From: Providencia alcalifaciens
GTDB taxonomy: Bacteria; Pseudomonadota; Gammaproteobacteria; Enterobacterales; Enterobacteriaceae
DNA length: 64,000 bases
Reading direction: 5' to 3'
Assembly (NCBI RefSeq): GCF_915403165.1
Contig: NZ_OU659204.1
Span: forward strand, 496,001 to 560,000
Program-made: the position numbers and the translations under genes
Shown here: one piece after another, positions 44,734-54,218 of the stretch
Layout: every line of letters starts with the position of its first letter
Numbering within the stretch: the stretch's first letter is position 1
Notes under the pieces: model-generated
Seen by the model: only the letters and a program-made list of their open reading frames with translations
Database searches by the model: none
Told to the model about the DNA's origin: nothing

Positions 44734-45741
44734 TTATGCCTTTTTCATACTTTGGCTTGGGCTCTCTCCGTAACGTTGCTTATATTCTGCGCTAAACCGT
44801 CCCATGTGGGCGAATCCCCAACGTAATGCTACGCCAGTCACGCTGGTGGCTTCTCCTGACATCAATTCGGCTCTAACTCGCTCCATACGCAAATCACGTA
44901 AATATTGCATTGGGCTAATATCTAAAAACTCTTTAAAACCAGCATATAAGCTGCGCAAACTGACGCCAGCAATATGGGCGAGTTGTTCAACAGTAATCGG
45001 TTCATGGGCATGTGCTTCGAGATACTCTTGCACGCGGCGCACATGACGCGGGCGAATGGTGGCACGACGCATACCGGAATCTTCTAAATAATTATGTTGG
45101 TGGGTGGAAAGTAGAGTGACAGAAACCAATTGTTCTACTTGGGTGGTTATCAGCTTATGTTGCAGTAAATCAGGCGTGCGTGTAGCGCATTCAACCAAAT
45201 AATTCATCAACGTACGCCATGCAATACAAGACTGCCAAGCGAACCCCAATTCAAAAACTAACGGTTTTTCTAAGGTATGCCCAAGCTGTCCAACCAACGT
45301 ACGCTCTAATAAAGAGCGAGAGATTCGCAGCATAAATTGGTCATTGTCACCATTCCATCGCATCACCGTGGACTCTTCTGGGCTAAGCAAAGAAGCCATC
45401 TGCGGTGTGGATTCTAAGGTTTTTCCGCCACTTTCGATAATTGCACTACCTGATAATGGCATTTGTACCAGAAAAAAATCTTCCAGTTGTCCGGGAGTGA
45501 TAGCCACATCTGCCCCATAGCGTAGGCGGCTTAGGGAAATATCCCCCATTGGAATGTAGTGCATGCGAGCATCAAGACGCTGATGCGGGTTAAGTAACTG
45601 AAATTGATGGGGCTTCATCACGCGACCCACCATGGATTTGATCTCTTCAGGATCAGCAGAACTGAATAATAATCGCTCAGAAGAACAGAGTTGGTTCTCT
45701 ATCTGAGGTGCAGGTGCGTAAGGCCATGAATTGCTCAACAT
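44734..45741 (-). CDS. AraC/XylS-family regulator of the aromatic clusters
   Basis: A 335-residue regulator from the ATG at 45741, which has GGAGG at 9 bases. A TTG start at 45840 would add 33 residues but has a poor ribosome site. The N-terminal half resembles the AraC-binding-like domain of XylS/AntR-type activators; the C-terminal double HTH is clear (ITVEQLAHIAGVSLRSLYAGF; GVALRWGFAHMGRFSAEYKQRYGESPSQ). It is divergent from the second catabolic block. Paired direct repeats upstream of both blocks suggest it activates both, probably with indole, isatin or anthranilate as ligand. Confidence 0.8.
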   Translation of the reverse strand: MLSNSWPYAPAPQIENQLCSSERLLFSSADPEEIKSMVGRVMKPHQFQLLNPHQRLDARMHYIPMGDISLSRLRYGADVAITPGQLEDFFLVQMPLSGSAIIESGGKTLESTPQMASLLSPEESTVMRWNGDNDQFMLRISRSLLERTLVGQLGHTLEKPLVFELGFAWQSCIAWRTLMNYLVECATRTPDLLQHKLITTQVEQLVSVTLLSTHQHNYLEDSGMRRATIRPRHVRRVQEYLEAHAHEPITVEQLAHIAGVSLRSLYAGFKEFLDISPMQYLRDLRMERVRAELMSGEATSVTGVALRWGFAHMGRFSAEYKQRYGESPSQSMKKA

Positions 45742-46020
45742 AAGGAGGTGCCTCCAAAGTAAACACTGTGCCCTTGATAGGTTGCCTAGCGAGTGTCGCG
45801 ATAAGCAAGAATCCTTGAGGGTCTCTATGGGATATTTCAATATCTCATTGTTATTTTTTTATTATCTTCGACTTATCACGCAGGTCGATTTTGTTAACAT
45901 TTTATTAAACAATTTTTAACCGATTGTGCTTCGAACATAGCATAAAGGAATTTGCTTACCTAGCCATATTTGTGCAAAAACTATCCAAATACTGCAAAAA
46001 AATAGAGATAATTCACTGAT

Positions 46021-46036
46021 TGTGATTTCTGTAACA
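46021..46036. promoter_or_regulatory. Possible CRP site
   Basis: TGTGATTTCTGTAACA matches TGTGA-N6-TCACA with one mismatch in the right half. It lies in the 716-bp gap between the regulator gene and the second catabolic block and would fit catabolite control. That gap is AT-rich and also holds an ATTAGAG/CTCTAAT inverted repeat (46161-46179). Confidence 0.4.
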
Positions 46037-46311
46037 AACTAAAAAATAAAGTTATTTTTATTAACCTACAGTTATAAATATATGATTATTCATGTTGTTT
46101 TGTATATTTAGCTACCTATTAGTTAAGCAAAAAGTTATCAATGGTGGTATTTCATTTTTTATTAGAGGAATACTCTAATGCCCTTCTATTTGTAAGGGTT
46201 AATTAGGATTATTAGTTGATTCATTAGGTAAATTAGCTACGACTTTCTTTGGCAGTGATTCTTATCAATTGCCCCTTTCTATGACATTTTTTCATTGTTT
46301 TACAATGATTT

Positions 46312-46346
46312 TGTCCGCTCTATGCACCTCTTATCCACTCTCTGCA
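46312..46346 (-). promoter_or_regulatory. Paired XylS/AraC-type direct repeats before the oxoacid oxidoreductase operon
   Basis: Read on the minus strand, TGCA-N6-GGATA (46346 down to 46332) is followed at exactly 20 bp by TGCA-N6-GGACA (46326 down to 46312). Even the spacers resemble each other (GAGAGT, TAGAGC). A possible -10, TAATAT (46353-46358), lies just downstream for the plus-strand operon. The pair matches the one at 36259-36293. Confidence 0.6.
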
Positions 46347-46457
46347 AAAATCTAATATACATGATTAATCATGGATTGACCGTTTATTAACAAATGAGAT
46401 ACAAGAAAGAAACACAAAAAAGATAACAACGTGCTGACGTTGACTGGTGAGGTTAAA

Positions 46458-48656
46458 ATGGCTGAGCGCTCGTTTGTTCAAGAAGTTCAAAAATTACGGC
46501 AGGGTGAAGGCGAAGTCTTCAGCGGTGAAGGGATCCTTGCCGTCACTAAAGCATTACTCGAATCAGGGGTTTCGTATGTGGCTGGCTATCAAGGCGCTCC
46601 CATCTCCCACCTGATGGATGTACTGGCAGATGCGCAGGATATCCTATCGGATTACGGTATTCGCTTCGAAAATAGCGCCAGTGAAGCCACTGCGGCCGCA
46701 ACACTGGCCGCATCGGTTAACTACCCTTTGCGTGGCGCAGTGACATTCAAAGCAACCGTTGGTACTAACGTTGCTTCAGATGCATTAGCAAACTTAGCCT
46801 CTGGCGGTGTACTGGGTGGTGCGCTGATCATCGTCGGTGAAGATTACGGCGAAGGTTCCTCCATCATGCAGGAACGCAGCCACGCATTTGCTATGAAATC
46901 CCAAATGTGGCTCCTCGACCCACGCCCTAATTTACCTTGCATTGTTCAGGCAGTTAAAGATGGTTTTGATCTTTCCGAAGCCAGTAACACGCCTGTTATG
47001 TTGCAAATGCGCATTCGCTCTTGTCATGTGCACGGGCAGTTCACATGCTCTGATAACCAACACCCTAAATTTACAGTCAAAGATGCACTAGAAAACCCAA
47101 CTCGTGACGTGAGCCGCATTGTGTTACCGCCAGCCAGTTTTTTACATGAAAAAGAGAAAATTGAGGCTCGCTGGCCTGCTGCCATCAAATTTATTCAGCA
47201 ACGTGAACTTAACGAATTTTTTGCGGAAGATGCTGAAGATGTGGGGATCGCCTTACAAGGTGGCAACTACAATACGCTGATCCGCGCATTAAACCAGATT
47301 GGTCTAGCCGACGTTTTTGGTAATAGCAAAATTCCGCTGTATGTCATGAATGTGGCATACCCGTTGATTGATGATGAATTTGAACGTTTTTGCCGCAATA
47401 AAAAAGCCATTTTAGTTTTAGAAGAAGGGCAACCGAACTTTGTTGAGCAAAATGTGGCGAATATTTTACGTCAACGCAATATTGATGTGGCACTGCATGG
47501 TAAAGATATGCTGCCGATGGCGGGGGAATATAACACCGCAACAGTATTAGCAGGGCTGCGCTCATTCTTCGAACGCTATGGCAAAATCGAGCCACAAGTG
47601 AAAGCAGCAGCAAATCAAATTCGTATTCCAACCATTAATGTCGCGGCCGTCAAAGTCGATGATGACTTACCTGAATATGTGAATGCTGCACAACCTACTC
47701 TGAATGAAACGGTACATGCGCGCCCACCAGGGTTCTGTACGGGCTGCCCTGAGCGCCCCATTTTTACTGCAATGAAGCTAATTGAGCGTGAACTGGGCGA
47801 ACACCATGTGAGTGCGGATATTGGCTGCCATTTATTCTCTATTCTGCCGCCATTTAACCTCGGTAACACAACGATGGGTTACGGGCTGGGTGGCGCGGGT
47901 GCGGCTGCGCTCAACGCGAAGGCGGGTAAACGGGCGATTTCAGTGATGGGAGATGGTGGTTTTTGGCACAACGGGTTAACCAGCGGTATTGCTAACAGTG
48001 TATTTAACCGTAGCGATAACTTAACCATTGTTGTTGATAACAGTTATACCTCCGCAACAGGTGGGCAAGATATTTTGTCGTCAACGGCGCTAAATTCTAC
48101 CCGCAGCACAGGGCATGAGATTGAAAAAGCAGTTAAAGGCGTTGGGGTTAATTGGGTAAAAACCATCAAACGTACCTACGATTTAAAAGCCATGACGAAT
48201 ACGCTGCGTGAGGCACTGACGACGACAGAAAGTGGTCCGAAAGTGTTAATTGCGCAAAGCGAATGTATGTTGAACAAACAGCGCCGTGAGAAGAAAAAAG
48301 TCCGCGAAGATGTTTCAGCGGGCAAGCGAGTTGTCCGTGAACGTTTTGGTGTTGATTCAGACACTTGCACGGGCGACCACTCCTGTATTCGTTTATCGGG
48401 TTGTCCATCGTTATCAATCAAGCCTAACCCAGATCCTTTACGGACAGACCCAGTCGCAACCGTGATGGATAGTTGCGTAGGTTGTGGGCTGTGCGGTGAA
48501 GTCTCCCATGCCGCAGTGCTGTGTCCTTCATTCTTTAAAGCTCAGATTATTACCAATCCAAATGGTTGGGACAAATTGCGCCACCGTGTTCGCGGCTGGT
48601 TTATTGGCTTCTTGCAGCGCCGTGATGCACGCCGCCGTGAACAACTGAGTTTCTAG
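46458..48656 (+). CDS. 2-oxoacid:acceptor oxidoreductase, alpha subunit (IorA-like)
   Basis: A 732-residue protein from the ATG at 46458 (GAGG at 6 bases; a GTG at 46431 lies further up). It has the transketolase-like N-terminal domain, a TPP domain with VMGDGGFWHNGLTSG and the expected downstream VVDN, and a C-terminal iron-sulfur part with CX5CX5CP and CVGCGLC clusters. Such enzymes decarboxylate 2-oxoacids to acyl-CoA and reduce ferredoxin; IOR uses arylpyruvates. Here no CoA ligase exists but an acyl-CoA hydroxylase follows, so the enzyme may make the CoA ester itself, for instance anthraniloyl-CoA from isatinate. Confidence 0.8.
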   Translation: MAERSFVQEVQKLRQGEGEVFSGEGILAVTKALLESGVSYVAGYQGAPISHLMDVLADAQDILSDYGIRFENSASEATAAATLAASVNYPLRGAVTFKATVGTNVASDALANLASGGVLGGALIIVGEDYGEGSSIMQERSHAFAMKSQMWLLDPRPNLPCIVQAVKDGFDLSEASNTPVMLQMRIRSCHVHGQFTCSDNQHPKFTVKDALENPTRDVSRIVLPPASFLHEKEKIEARWPAAIKFIQQRELNEFFAEDAEDVGIALQGGNYNTLIRALNQIGLADVFGNSKIPLYVMNVAYPLIDDEFERFCRNKKAILVLEEGQPNFVEQNVANILRQRNIDVALHGKDMLPMAGEYNTATVLAGLRSFFERYGKIEPQVKAAANQIRIPTINVAAVKVDDDLPEYVNAAQPTLNETVHARPPGFCTGCPERPIFTAMKLIERELGEHHVSADIGCHLFSILPPFNLGNTTMGYGLGGAGAAALNAKAGKRAISVMGDGGFWHNGLTSGIANSVFNRSDNLTIVVDNSYTSATGGQDILSSTALNSTRSTGHEIEKAVKGVGVNWVKTIKRTYDLKAMTNTLREALTTTESGPKVLIAQSECMLNKQRREKKKVREDVSAGKRVVRERFGVDSDTCTGDHSCIRLSGCPSLSIKPNPDPLRTDPVATVMDSCVGCGLCGEVSHAAVLCPSFFKAQIITNPNGWDKLRHRVRGWFIGFLQRRDARRREQLSF

Positions 48657-48664
48657 GGGGGCAC

Positions 48665-50191
48665 ATGGCTCAATCTTTAATGACTTCTCAACCGCTAATG
48701 GCTTTGCAGCCGATCAAAATCGCCATCCTCGCGATGGGCGGTGAAGGCGGTGGCGTTCTCGCTGATTGGATTGTCAATCTTGGCGAAGATAACGGTTATT
48801 TTGCGCAAACGACTTCTGTGCCAGGCGTGGCGCAGCGTACTGGGGCGACAATTTATTATGTTGAATTATTCCCCGGCGCTGATAACCCTCAGACCCCTTC
48901 ACCTGTTTTAGCGTTAATGCCAATGCCCGGTGATGTAGATGTGGTGCTGGCTTCAGAGCTGATGGAAGCTGGGCGAGCCGTACAGCGTGGCTTTGTGACC
49001 ACGGAGCGTACCACGCTGATTAGTTCGACCCATCGGGTTTATTCCATCGCAGAAAAATCGGCAATGGGGGATGGACGAGTGGATAGCCAAGCGTTGATCC
49101 GCCATGCGGGGCAAGCCGCCCGCCAGTTTGTGCATTTTGATATGGCGCAAGCCGCGCAAGAAAGTGGCAGCGTGATCAGCGCCGTGTTGTTCGGTGCGCT
49201 GTTTGGTTCGGGGGTTTTGCCCTTTAGCCGTGAACAATTTGAAGAAACCATCGTTCGTGGTGGCGTGGGTGTAAAGCCGAGCTTGCGGGCATTTGCATTG
49301 GGCGCTGAAAAAGCGGCTCAGCCTGAAGAGGCTTATCAAGCAGAATCTGCAAAGTCGGTAGAAAAAACACCAAAAAACAAACATGTAGCTGCTCTCCTTT
49401 CTCGGATTGAAAGCCAGTTTCCTGACCATGTTCACTACCTTGCGACCGAAGGTGTTCGTCGGCTGGTTGATTATCAAGACCCTGCGTATGCCGAAACGTA
49501 TCTCAACCGATTACAAGGGCTGTTTGCGCAAAAAGGCGGTGATGACCCACGCTTGCAACGTGCATTAGTACGCCACTTAGCGCTATGGATGTCCTATGAA
49601 GACACTATTCGCGTTGCGGACTTAAAAATTCGCGATAGTCGTTTTGCCCGAGTACGCAATGAAGTCCAAGCGAAAGATAACCAATTGCTCGACATCAATG
49701 AATTTATGCACCCAAGAATCGAAGAGATTTGCGAAACGCTTCCCAAAAATTTAGGCAACTGGTTGATGAAACCACATTGGGTACACAAAGCAGTTCGCAA
49801 ATTGACGCAAAGGGGACGAACAATCACTACCAGTTCCTTGTGGGGATTTTTACAGTTATACGTGCTAGCCGCATGGCGCAGAGGGCGTCGCTCAACGCTA
49901 CGTTATCAGCTTGAAAATAACCGTATTGAAAAATGGCTAGCCACCGTTGTGCAAGCTGCAAAAAGTAACCCTGCTTTAGCAACCGAAATTGCGCAATGTC
50001 AGAGAGTGGTGAAAGGGTATAGCGACACCCATGCCCGTGGATTGCGCAATTTCCAAGTTTTGATGGAGATTGTTGAGCGTCATGGTAGCCAGCTAGCACC
50101 GATTAATTTACGTGAATTACGTGAAGCGGCGCTGGCGGATGAACATGGTAATGAGTTGAAAAAATGCCGTCAGCGTTTGGCGATGGAATAA
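48665..50191 (+). CDS. 2-oxoacid:acceptor oxidoreductase, beta subunit with C-terminal extension (IorB-like)
   Basis: A 508-residue protein. The N-terminal about 200 residues are the gamma-type domain of pyruvate/indolepyruvate oxidoreductases (IAILAMGGEGGGVLADWIV; SVPGVAQRTGATIYYVE). The remaining about 300 residues are a helical, basic extension (DUF6537-like) absent from archaeal IorB. Proteins with this extension occur in proteobacteria, often in aerobes, where the electron acceptor is unclear. It follows the alpha subunit by 8 bp with a G-rich ribosome site. Confidence 0.8.
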   Translation: MAQSLMTSQPLMALQPIKIAILAMGGEGGGVLADWIVNLGEDNGYFAQTTSVPGVAQRTGATIYYVELFPGADNPQTPSPVLALMPMPGDVDVVLASELMEAGRAVQRGFVTTERTTLISSTHRVYSIAEKSAMGDGRVDSQALIRHAGQAARQFVHFDMAQAAQESGSVISAVLFGALFGSGVLPFSREQFEETIVRGGVGVKPSLRAFALGAEKAAQPEEAYQAESAKSVEKTPKNKHVAALLSRIESQFPDHVHYLATEGVRRLVDYQDPAYAETYLNRLQGLFAQKGGDDPRLQRALVRHLALWMSYEDTIRVADLKIRDSRFARVRNEVQAKDNQLLDINEFMHPRIEEICETLPKNLGNWLMKPHWVHKAVRKLTQRGRTITTSSLWGFLQLYVLAAWRRGRRSTLRYQLENNRIEKWLATVVQAAKSNPALATEIAQCQRVVKGYSDTHARGLRNFQVLMEIVERHGSQLAPINLRELREAALADEHGNELKKCRQRLAME

Positions 50192-50201
50192 GGATAGCAC
50201 C

Positions 50202-50624
50202 ATGAGTTTACTGACATTTTCTCGAAACCATCGAATTAATTTTTCAGAGTGTGATCCCGCAGGGATCGTGTTTTACCCGCAATATTTCGTGATGTTTAAC
50301 AACCTCATTGAGCGTTGGTTTGATGAATTACTCCCTGAAGGATTTGCAGGGTACATCCTCGATCAACGCTTTGGTTTGCCAACTGTGCATTTAGAGGCTG
50401 ATTTTAAAGCGATTAGCCGTATGGGGGATGACGTTCAGCTTGAGCTGCATGTCGAACGCATTGGCGGTAAATCACTGACTTTACGTCAACGCTGTATCAG
50501 CCTTGATGGCGAATTGCGCATGGAAGTGACGCAGACCTATGTCACTACATCACTGATTACGCATCAGGCTATTCCAATCCCTGAAGCACTGTATAGCGCC
50601 TTAACCCAGCAGCAACCTGTGTAA
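50202..50624 (+). CDS. 4-hydroxybenzoyl-CoA-type thioesterase
   Basis: A 140-residue hotdog-fold thioesterase with the catalytic block FSECDPAGIVFYPQYF (Asp18), typical of the 4-HBT/YbgC family. Located directly before the acyl-CoA hydroxylase, it probably releases the hydroxylated aromatic acid (5-hydroxyanthranilate or gentisate) from CoA. The gap to the next gene is 29 bp. Confidence 0.8.
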   Translation: MSLLTFSRNHRINFSECDPAGIVFYPQYFVMFNNLIERWFDELLPEGFAGYILDQRFGLPTVHLEADFKAISRMGDDVQLELHVERIGGKSLTLRQRCISLDGELRMEVTQTYVTTSLITHQAIPIPEALYSALTQQQPV

Positions 50625-50653
50625 TGGCACAACGTAATTAAAGGAGAAACTCC

Positions 50654-52969
50654 ATGAATATCGTTTGTATCGGCGGCGGTCCCGCTGGGCTTTATTTCGG
50701 GTTACTGATGAAACTGCAAAACCCAAGTAACCGTGTAGTGGTGGTTGAACGTAACCGTCCTTATGACACCTTTGGTTGGGGCGTGGTTTTTTCGGATGCC
50801 ACATTAAGTAATTTGCGCAAAGCAGATCCCGTTTCTGCGGAAACTATTAGCGCTGAATTTAGCCATTGGGATGATATCGACATTCATTTTAAAGGCAGCT
50901 GTAACCGCAGTGGCGGGCATGGCTTTATTGGTATTGGGCGTAAAAAATTACTCAATATTTTGCAAGATCGTTGTCTTGAAGTGGGTGTAGAACTGGTGTT
51001 CGAAACCCAAGTGACTGATGACCAAGAAATTGCTCGCCAATATAACGCGGATTTAGTCATTGCCTCCGATGGGATCAACAGTGCGGTGCGTACGCGTTAT
51101 GAAAATATCTTTAAACCGGATATCGATCAGCGCCGCTGCCGTTTCGTTTGGTTAGGAACTAAAAAGATTTTCGACGCATTTACCTTTATTTTTGCCGAAA
51201 ATGAACATGGTTGGTTCCAAGTTCACGCTTATCAATTCCAAGAAGGTTTATCCACATTTATTGTAGAAACCACAGAAGAGACCTGGTTAAAAGCAGGTAT
51301 CGACCAAATGTCTCAGGAAGATGGGATTGCTTACTGTGAAAAACTATTCGCCCCATGGCTGGATGGTGAAAAACTGATTGCCAATGCAGCCCACTTACGT
51401 GGTGCAGCGATTTGGATCCGCTTCCCTCGCGTGATTTGTGATAACTGGGTGCACTGGACACAGCCAACAAGCAGCAAGGAAGTCCCTGTGGTGCTGATGG
51501 GGGATGCAGCTCATACCGCTCACTTCTCTATTGGTTCAGGCACAAAACTGGCTCTGGAAGATGCAATTGAGCTGTGCGAAAGCTTGAAATCGACCCAAGG
51601 GGGTTTGCGCAAGGGACTGGAGCACTACCAAAAAGTTCGCAGTGTCGAAGTGCTGAAAATTCAGAATGCGGCGCGTAACTCGACCGAGTGGTTTGAAAAC
51701 GTGCAGCGCTATGAAAACCTCGATCCCGAGCAGTTTGCTTACTCTTTATTAACCCGTTCTCAACGTATCTCTCATGAAAACTTACGTGTGCGTGATGGTA
51801 ACTGGTTAACCCATTATGAAAACTGGTTCGCCGAAAAATCGGGTTTACCAACGCAGGTGGCTAACCAAAAAGTTGCCCCGATGTTGACGCCATTTCGCTT
51901 GCGTAATGTGGAACTGAAAAACCGCGTGATAGCGTCTCCAACGCTACTGTATTGCGCAACTGATGGGTTAGTCAGTGATTTCCATCTAGTACATATCGGT
52001 AGCCGTGCATTGGGTGGAGCTAGCCTGATTATGACGGAAATGACGGCGATTTCTCCTGAGGCGCGAGTCACGACAGGCTGCCCGGGAATTTGGAATGATG
52101 AGCAAGTGGCGGCATGGAAAAATGTGACGCAATTTGTACATCAAAAAACGGATGCGAAAATTGGCATCCAACTGGGGCATGCAGGGCGTCGTGGCTCAAC
52201 ACAGCGCGGCTGGGAGCAAGAAAATCATCCAATGAAACACGATAATTGGTCATTAGTTTCTGCGTCACCATTGCCTTATTTACCTTCAATTTCACAGACA
52301 CCCACTGAACTAACAGAAGCCCAAATGGCGACGATCATCGACCAGTTTGTGGCGGCAGCAAAACGCGCGGATCAAGCCGGTTTTGATTGGTTAGAGTTGC
52401 AAGCTGGGCATGGTTATCTGTTATCGAGCTTTATTTCTCCGTTAACTAACCAGCGTATCGATGCATTTGGTGGGTCGCTAGAAAATCGCCTGCGTTTCCC
52501 ATTAGCGGTAGTGAGTGCAGTTAGAAAAGTATGGTCTGACGATAAGCCACTGTCTGTGCGCATTTCAGCAACAGATTGGGTTGAAGGCGGTACAACGGTG
52601 GATGAAGCAGTATTAATTGGGCGGGCGCTTCATCAAGCCGGAGCCGACATTATCGATTGTTCATCCGGTGAAGTCTCCCCACTACAGCAGCCTGTTTATG
52701 GGCGTATGTACCAAACCCCAATGGCGGATCGTATTCGCAATGAAGGATCGGTACCGGTCATTGCGGTTGGCGCTATTACCGATGCGGATCAAGTGAATAG
52801 CATTATTGCGTCAGGGCGTGCTGATCTTTGTGCACTCTCACGACCACTCCTTGCCGACCCTGCTTGGTTACTCCATGAATGCGCTCGCTTTGGGTGGAAT
52901 TCAGTAACGTGGCCAGCGCCTTATGAATATGGTCGCCAACAATTAATCCAACAATCGAAAAGCCGTTAA
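50654..52969 (+). CDS. Fused acyl-CoA monooxygenase/OYE-type reductase (salicylyl-CoA 5-hydroxylase or 2-aminobenzoyl-CoA monooxygenase type)
   Basis: A 771-residue fusion. The N-terminal about 400 residues are a group A flavin monooxygenase (IGGGPAGLYFG; GDAAHTAHFSIGSGTKLALEDA). The C-terminal part is an old-yellow-enzyme domain (LRNVELKNRVIASPTL; IQLGHAGRRGS; AGHGYLLSSFISP). Only two characterised groups have this layout: salicylyl-CoA 5-hydroxylase and 2-aminobenzoyl-CoA monooxygenase/reductase. Both hydroxylate C5 of a CoA-bound ring. Indole context favours anthraniloyl-CoA. Whether the OYE part also reduces the ring here is unknown; a ring-cleaving cupin downstream argues that the product stays aromatic. 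Confidence 0.85.
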   Translation: MNIVCIGGGPAGLYFGLLMKLQNPSNRVVVVERNRPYDTFGWGVVFSDATLSNLRKADPVSAETISAEFSHWDDIDIHFKGSCNRSGGHGFIGIGRKKLLNILQDRCLEVGVELVFETQVTDDQEIARQYNADLVIASDGINSAVRTRYENIFKPDIDQRRCRFVWLGTKKIFDAFTFIFAENEHGWFQVHAYQFQEGLSTFIVETTEETWLKAGIDQMSQEDGIAYCEKLFAPWLDGEKLIANAAHLRGAAIWIRFPRVICDNWVHWTQPTSSKEVPVVLMGDAAHTAHFSIGSGTKLALEDAIELCESLKSTQGGLRKGLEHYQKVRSVEVLKIQNAARNSTEWFENVQRYENLDPEQFAYSLLTRSQRISHENLRVRDGNWLTHYENWFAEKSGLPTQVANQKVAPMLTPFRLRNVELKNRVIASPTLLYCATDGLVSDFHLVHIGSRALGGASLIMTEMTAISPEARVTTGCPGIWNDEQVAAWKNVTQFVHQKTDAKIGIQLGHAGRRGSTQRGWEQENHPMKHDNWSLVSASPLPYLPSISQTPTELTEAQMATIIDQFVAAAKRADQAGFDWLELQAGHGYLLSSFISPLTNQRIDAFGGSLENRLRFPLAVVSAVRKVWSDDKPLSVRISATDWVEGGTTVDEAVLIGRALHQAGADIIDCSSGEVSPLQQPVYGRMYQTPMADRIRNEGSVPVIAVGAITDADQVNSIIASGRADLCALSRPLLADPAWLLHECARFGWNSVTWPAPYEYGRQQLIQQSKSR

Positions 52970-52997
52970 TGGCGCAAATGCGAGAGGAGGAAACATC

Positions 52998-54125
52998 ATG
53001 ACGACTCAGTCCCATGACCAATACAGAGAAAATGTCGCAGGACGCGCAGATGTGGAAGATACACCAGAATTGTTGGCGTATTACAAACAGTTAGATGAAC
53101 TAAAAACGGGCGCATTGTGGACGGTAGCCAACAAAATTGAGCCGTGGCAGCCAAAATCTCAATCTGTGCCTGTGTTATGGCGCTACAAAGATTTACGGGA
53201 GCATGTTTTGCGTTCAGTGGATTTGGTGACCCCGGAAAAAGCGGGTCGCCGTGTGATCTACTTAAACAACCCTGGTCGTCAAGATGTGGCAGCCGCGGTG
53301 GGTTGGTTGTATTCCGGTTTACAGGTGATGCATCCGGGAGAAGCGGCTTCGGCTCACGCACATTCATCATCAGCATTGCGTTTCATTATGGAAGGGCGCG
53401 GAGCCTACACCATTGTGGAAGGGCAAAAAATGATTTTAGAAGCTAATGACTTTGTACTGACGCCTAACGGTACTTGGCATGAACATGGTGTGGAAGAAGG
53501 TGGGCTGCCGTGTATTTGGCAGGATGGTCTGGATATTCCATTAGTCAATGCGATGGAAGCGGGTTTCTACAAAGTTCACCCTGATTTGCATCAAGCGCAA
53601 ACTCGCCCAATTGATTATCCCGTTGGTATGTGGGGAGCGACAGCATTGCGCCCGCATCATGTGGGATGGGATAAACCGTATTCGCCATTATTCAAATATC
53701 AGTGGGGGCCAACGTATGAGGCATTGCAACGCGCCGCAAAAGTGACGGATGGCTCGGTATTTGATGATGTTTTAATGAACTACACCAACCCATTAACTGG
53801 CGGGCCAGTGATGCCAACGATTGGGGCTAGTATGCAGTTATTACGCCCTGGGTTTGTTGGTAAAGCTCATCGTCACACGGGTAGCTTTATCTACCAAGTA
53901 GCGAAAGGAAAAGGGTATTCGATTATTAATGGGCAGCGCTTTGACTGGCAAGAGCGAGATATTTTTTGCGTGCCATCGTGGATGTTCCACGAACATGTGA
54001 ATACATCCCAGAGTGAAGGTGCGTGTCTGTTCTGTTTTAACGACCTGCCAGTGATGCACTCCCTTGGTCTCTATTACGAAGAGGCGCTTGTGGACAATGA
54101 CGGGCACCAAAAAGTTATTAGCTAA
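52998..54125 (+). CDS. Gentisate 1,2-dioxygenase-like ring-cleaving cupin
   Basis: A 375-residue bicupin. The first cupin has HAHSSSALRFIMEGRG with His120 and His122 and a third ligand His161 in NGTWHEHG; the second has KAHRHTGSFIYQVAKGKG. Length and motifs match gentisate dioxygenase, an Fe(II) enzyme that cuts between the carboxyl-bearing carbon and its hydroxylated neighbour. Relatives accept amino analogues. With 5-hydroxyanthranilate the product would be maleamylpyruvate. GAGGAGG precedes the ATG. Confidence 0.85.
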   Translation: MTTQSHDQYRENVAGRADVEDTPELLAYYKQLDELKTGALWTVANKIEPWQPKSQSVPVLWRYKDLREHVLRSVDLVTPEKAGRRVIYLNNPGRQDVAAAVGWLYSGLQVMHPGEAASAHAHSSSALRFIMEGRGAYTIVEGQKMILEANDFVLTPNGTWHEHGVEEGGLPCIWQDGLDIPLVNAMEAGFYKVHPDLHQAQTRPIDYPVGMWGATALRPHHVGWDKPYSPLFKYQWGPTYEALQRAAKVTDGSVFDDVLMNYTNPLTGGPVMPTIGASMQLLRPGFVGKAHRHTGSFIYQVAKGKGYSIINGQRFDWQERDIFCVPSWMFHEHVNTSQSEGACLFCFNDLPVMHSLGLYYEEALVDNDGHQKVIS

Positions 54126-54218
54126 GTTTTTATTCTAACTATTTATTCCGATTACTTATTTTAATTATTTACGTGAAGATTTTAGTTAGGTCTGAGACCT
54201 GACTCAAGGAGAAAAATT

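Noticed and set aside
50654..54125. Plain salicylate-to-gentisate pathway as the reading of the second block
   Set aside because: A salicylate route through CoA needs a salicylate-CoA ligase, which is missing, and does not explain the IOR-like pair, the C-N hydrolase or the indole block. It remains the main alternative for the 771-aa protein and the cupin.
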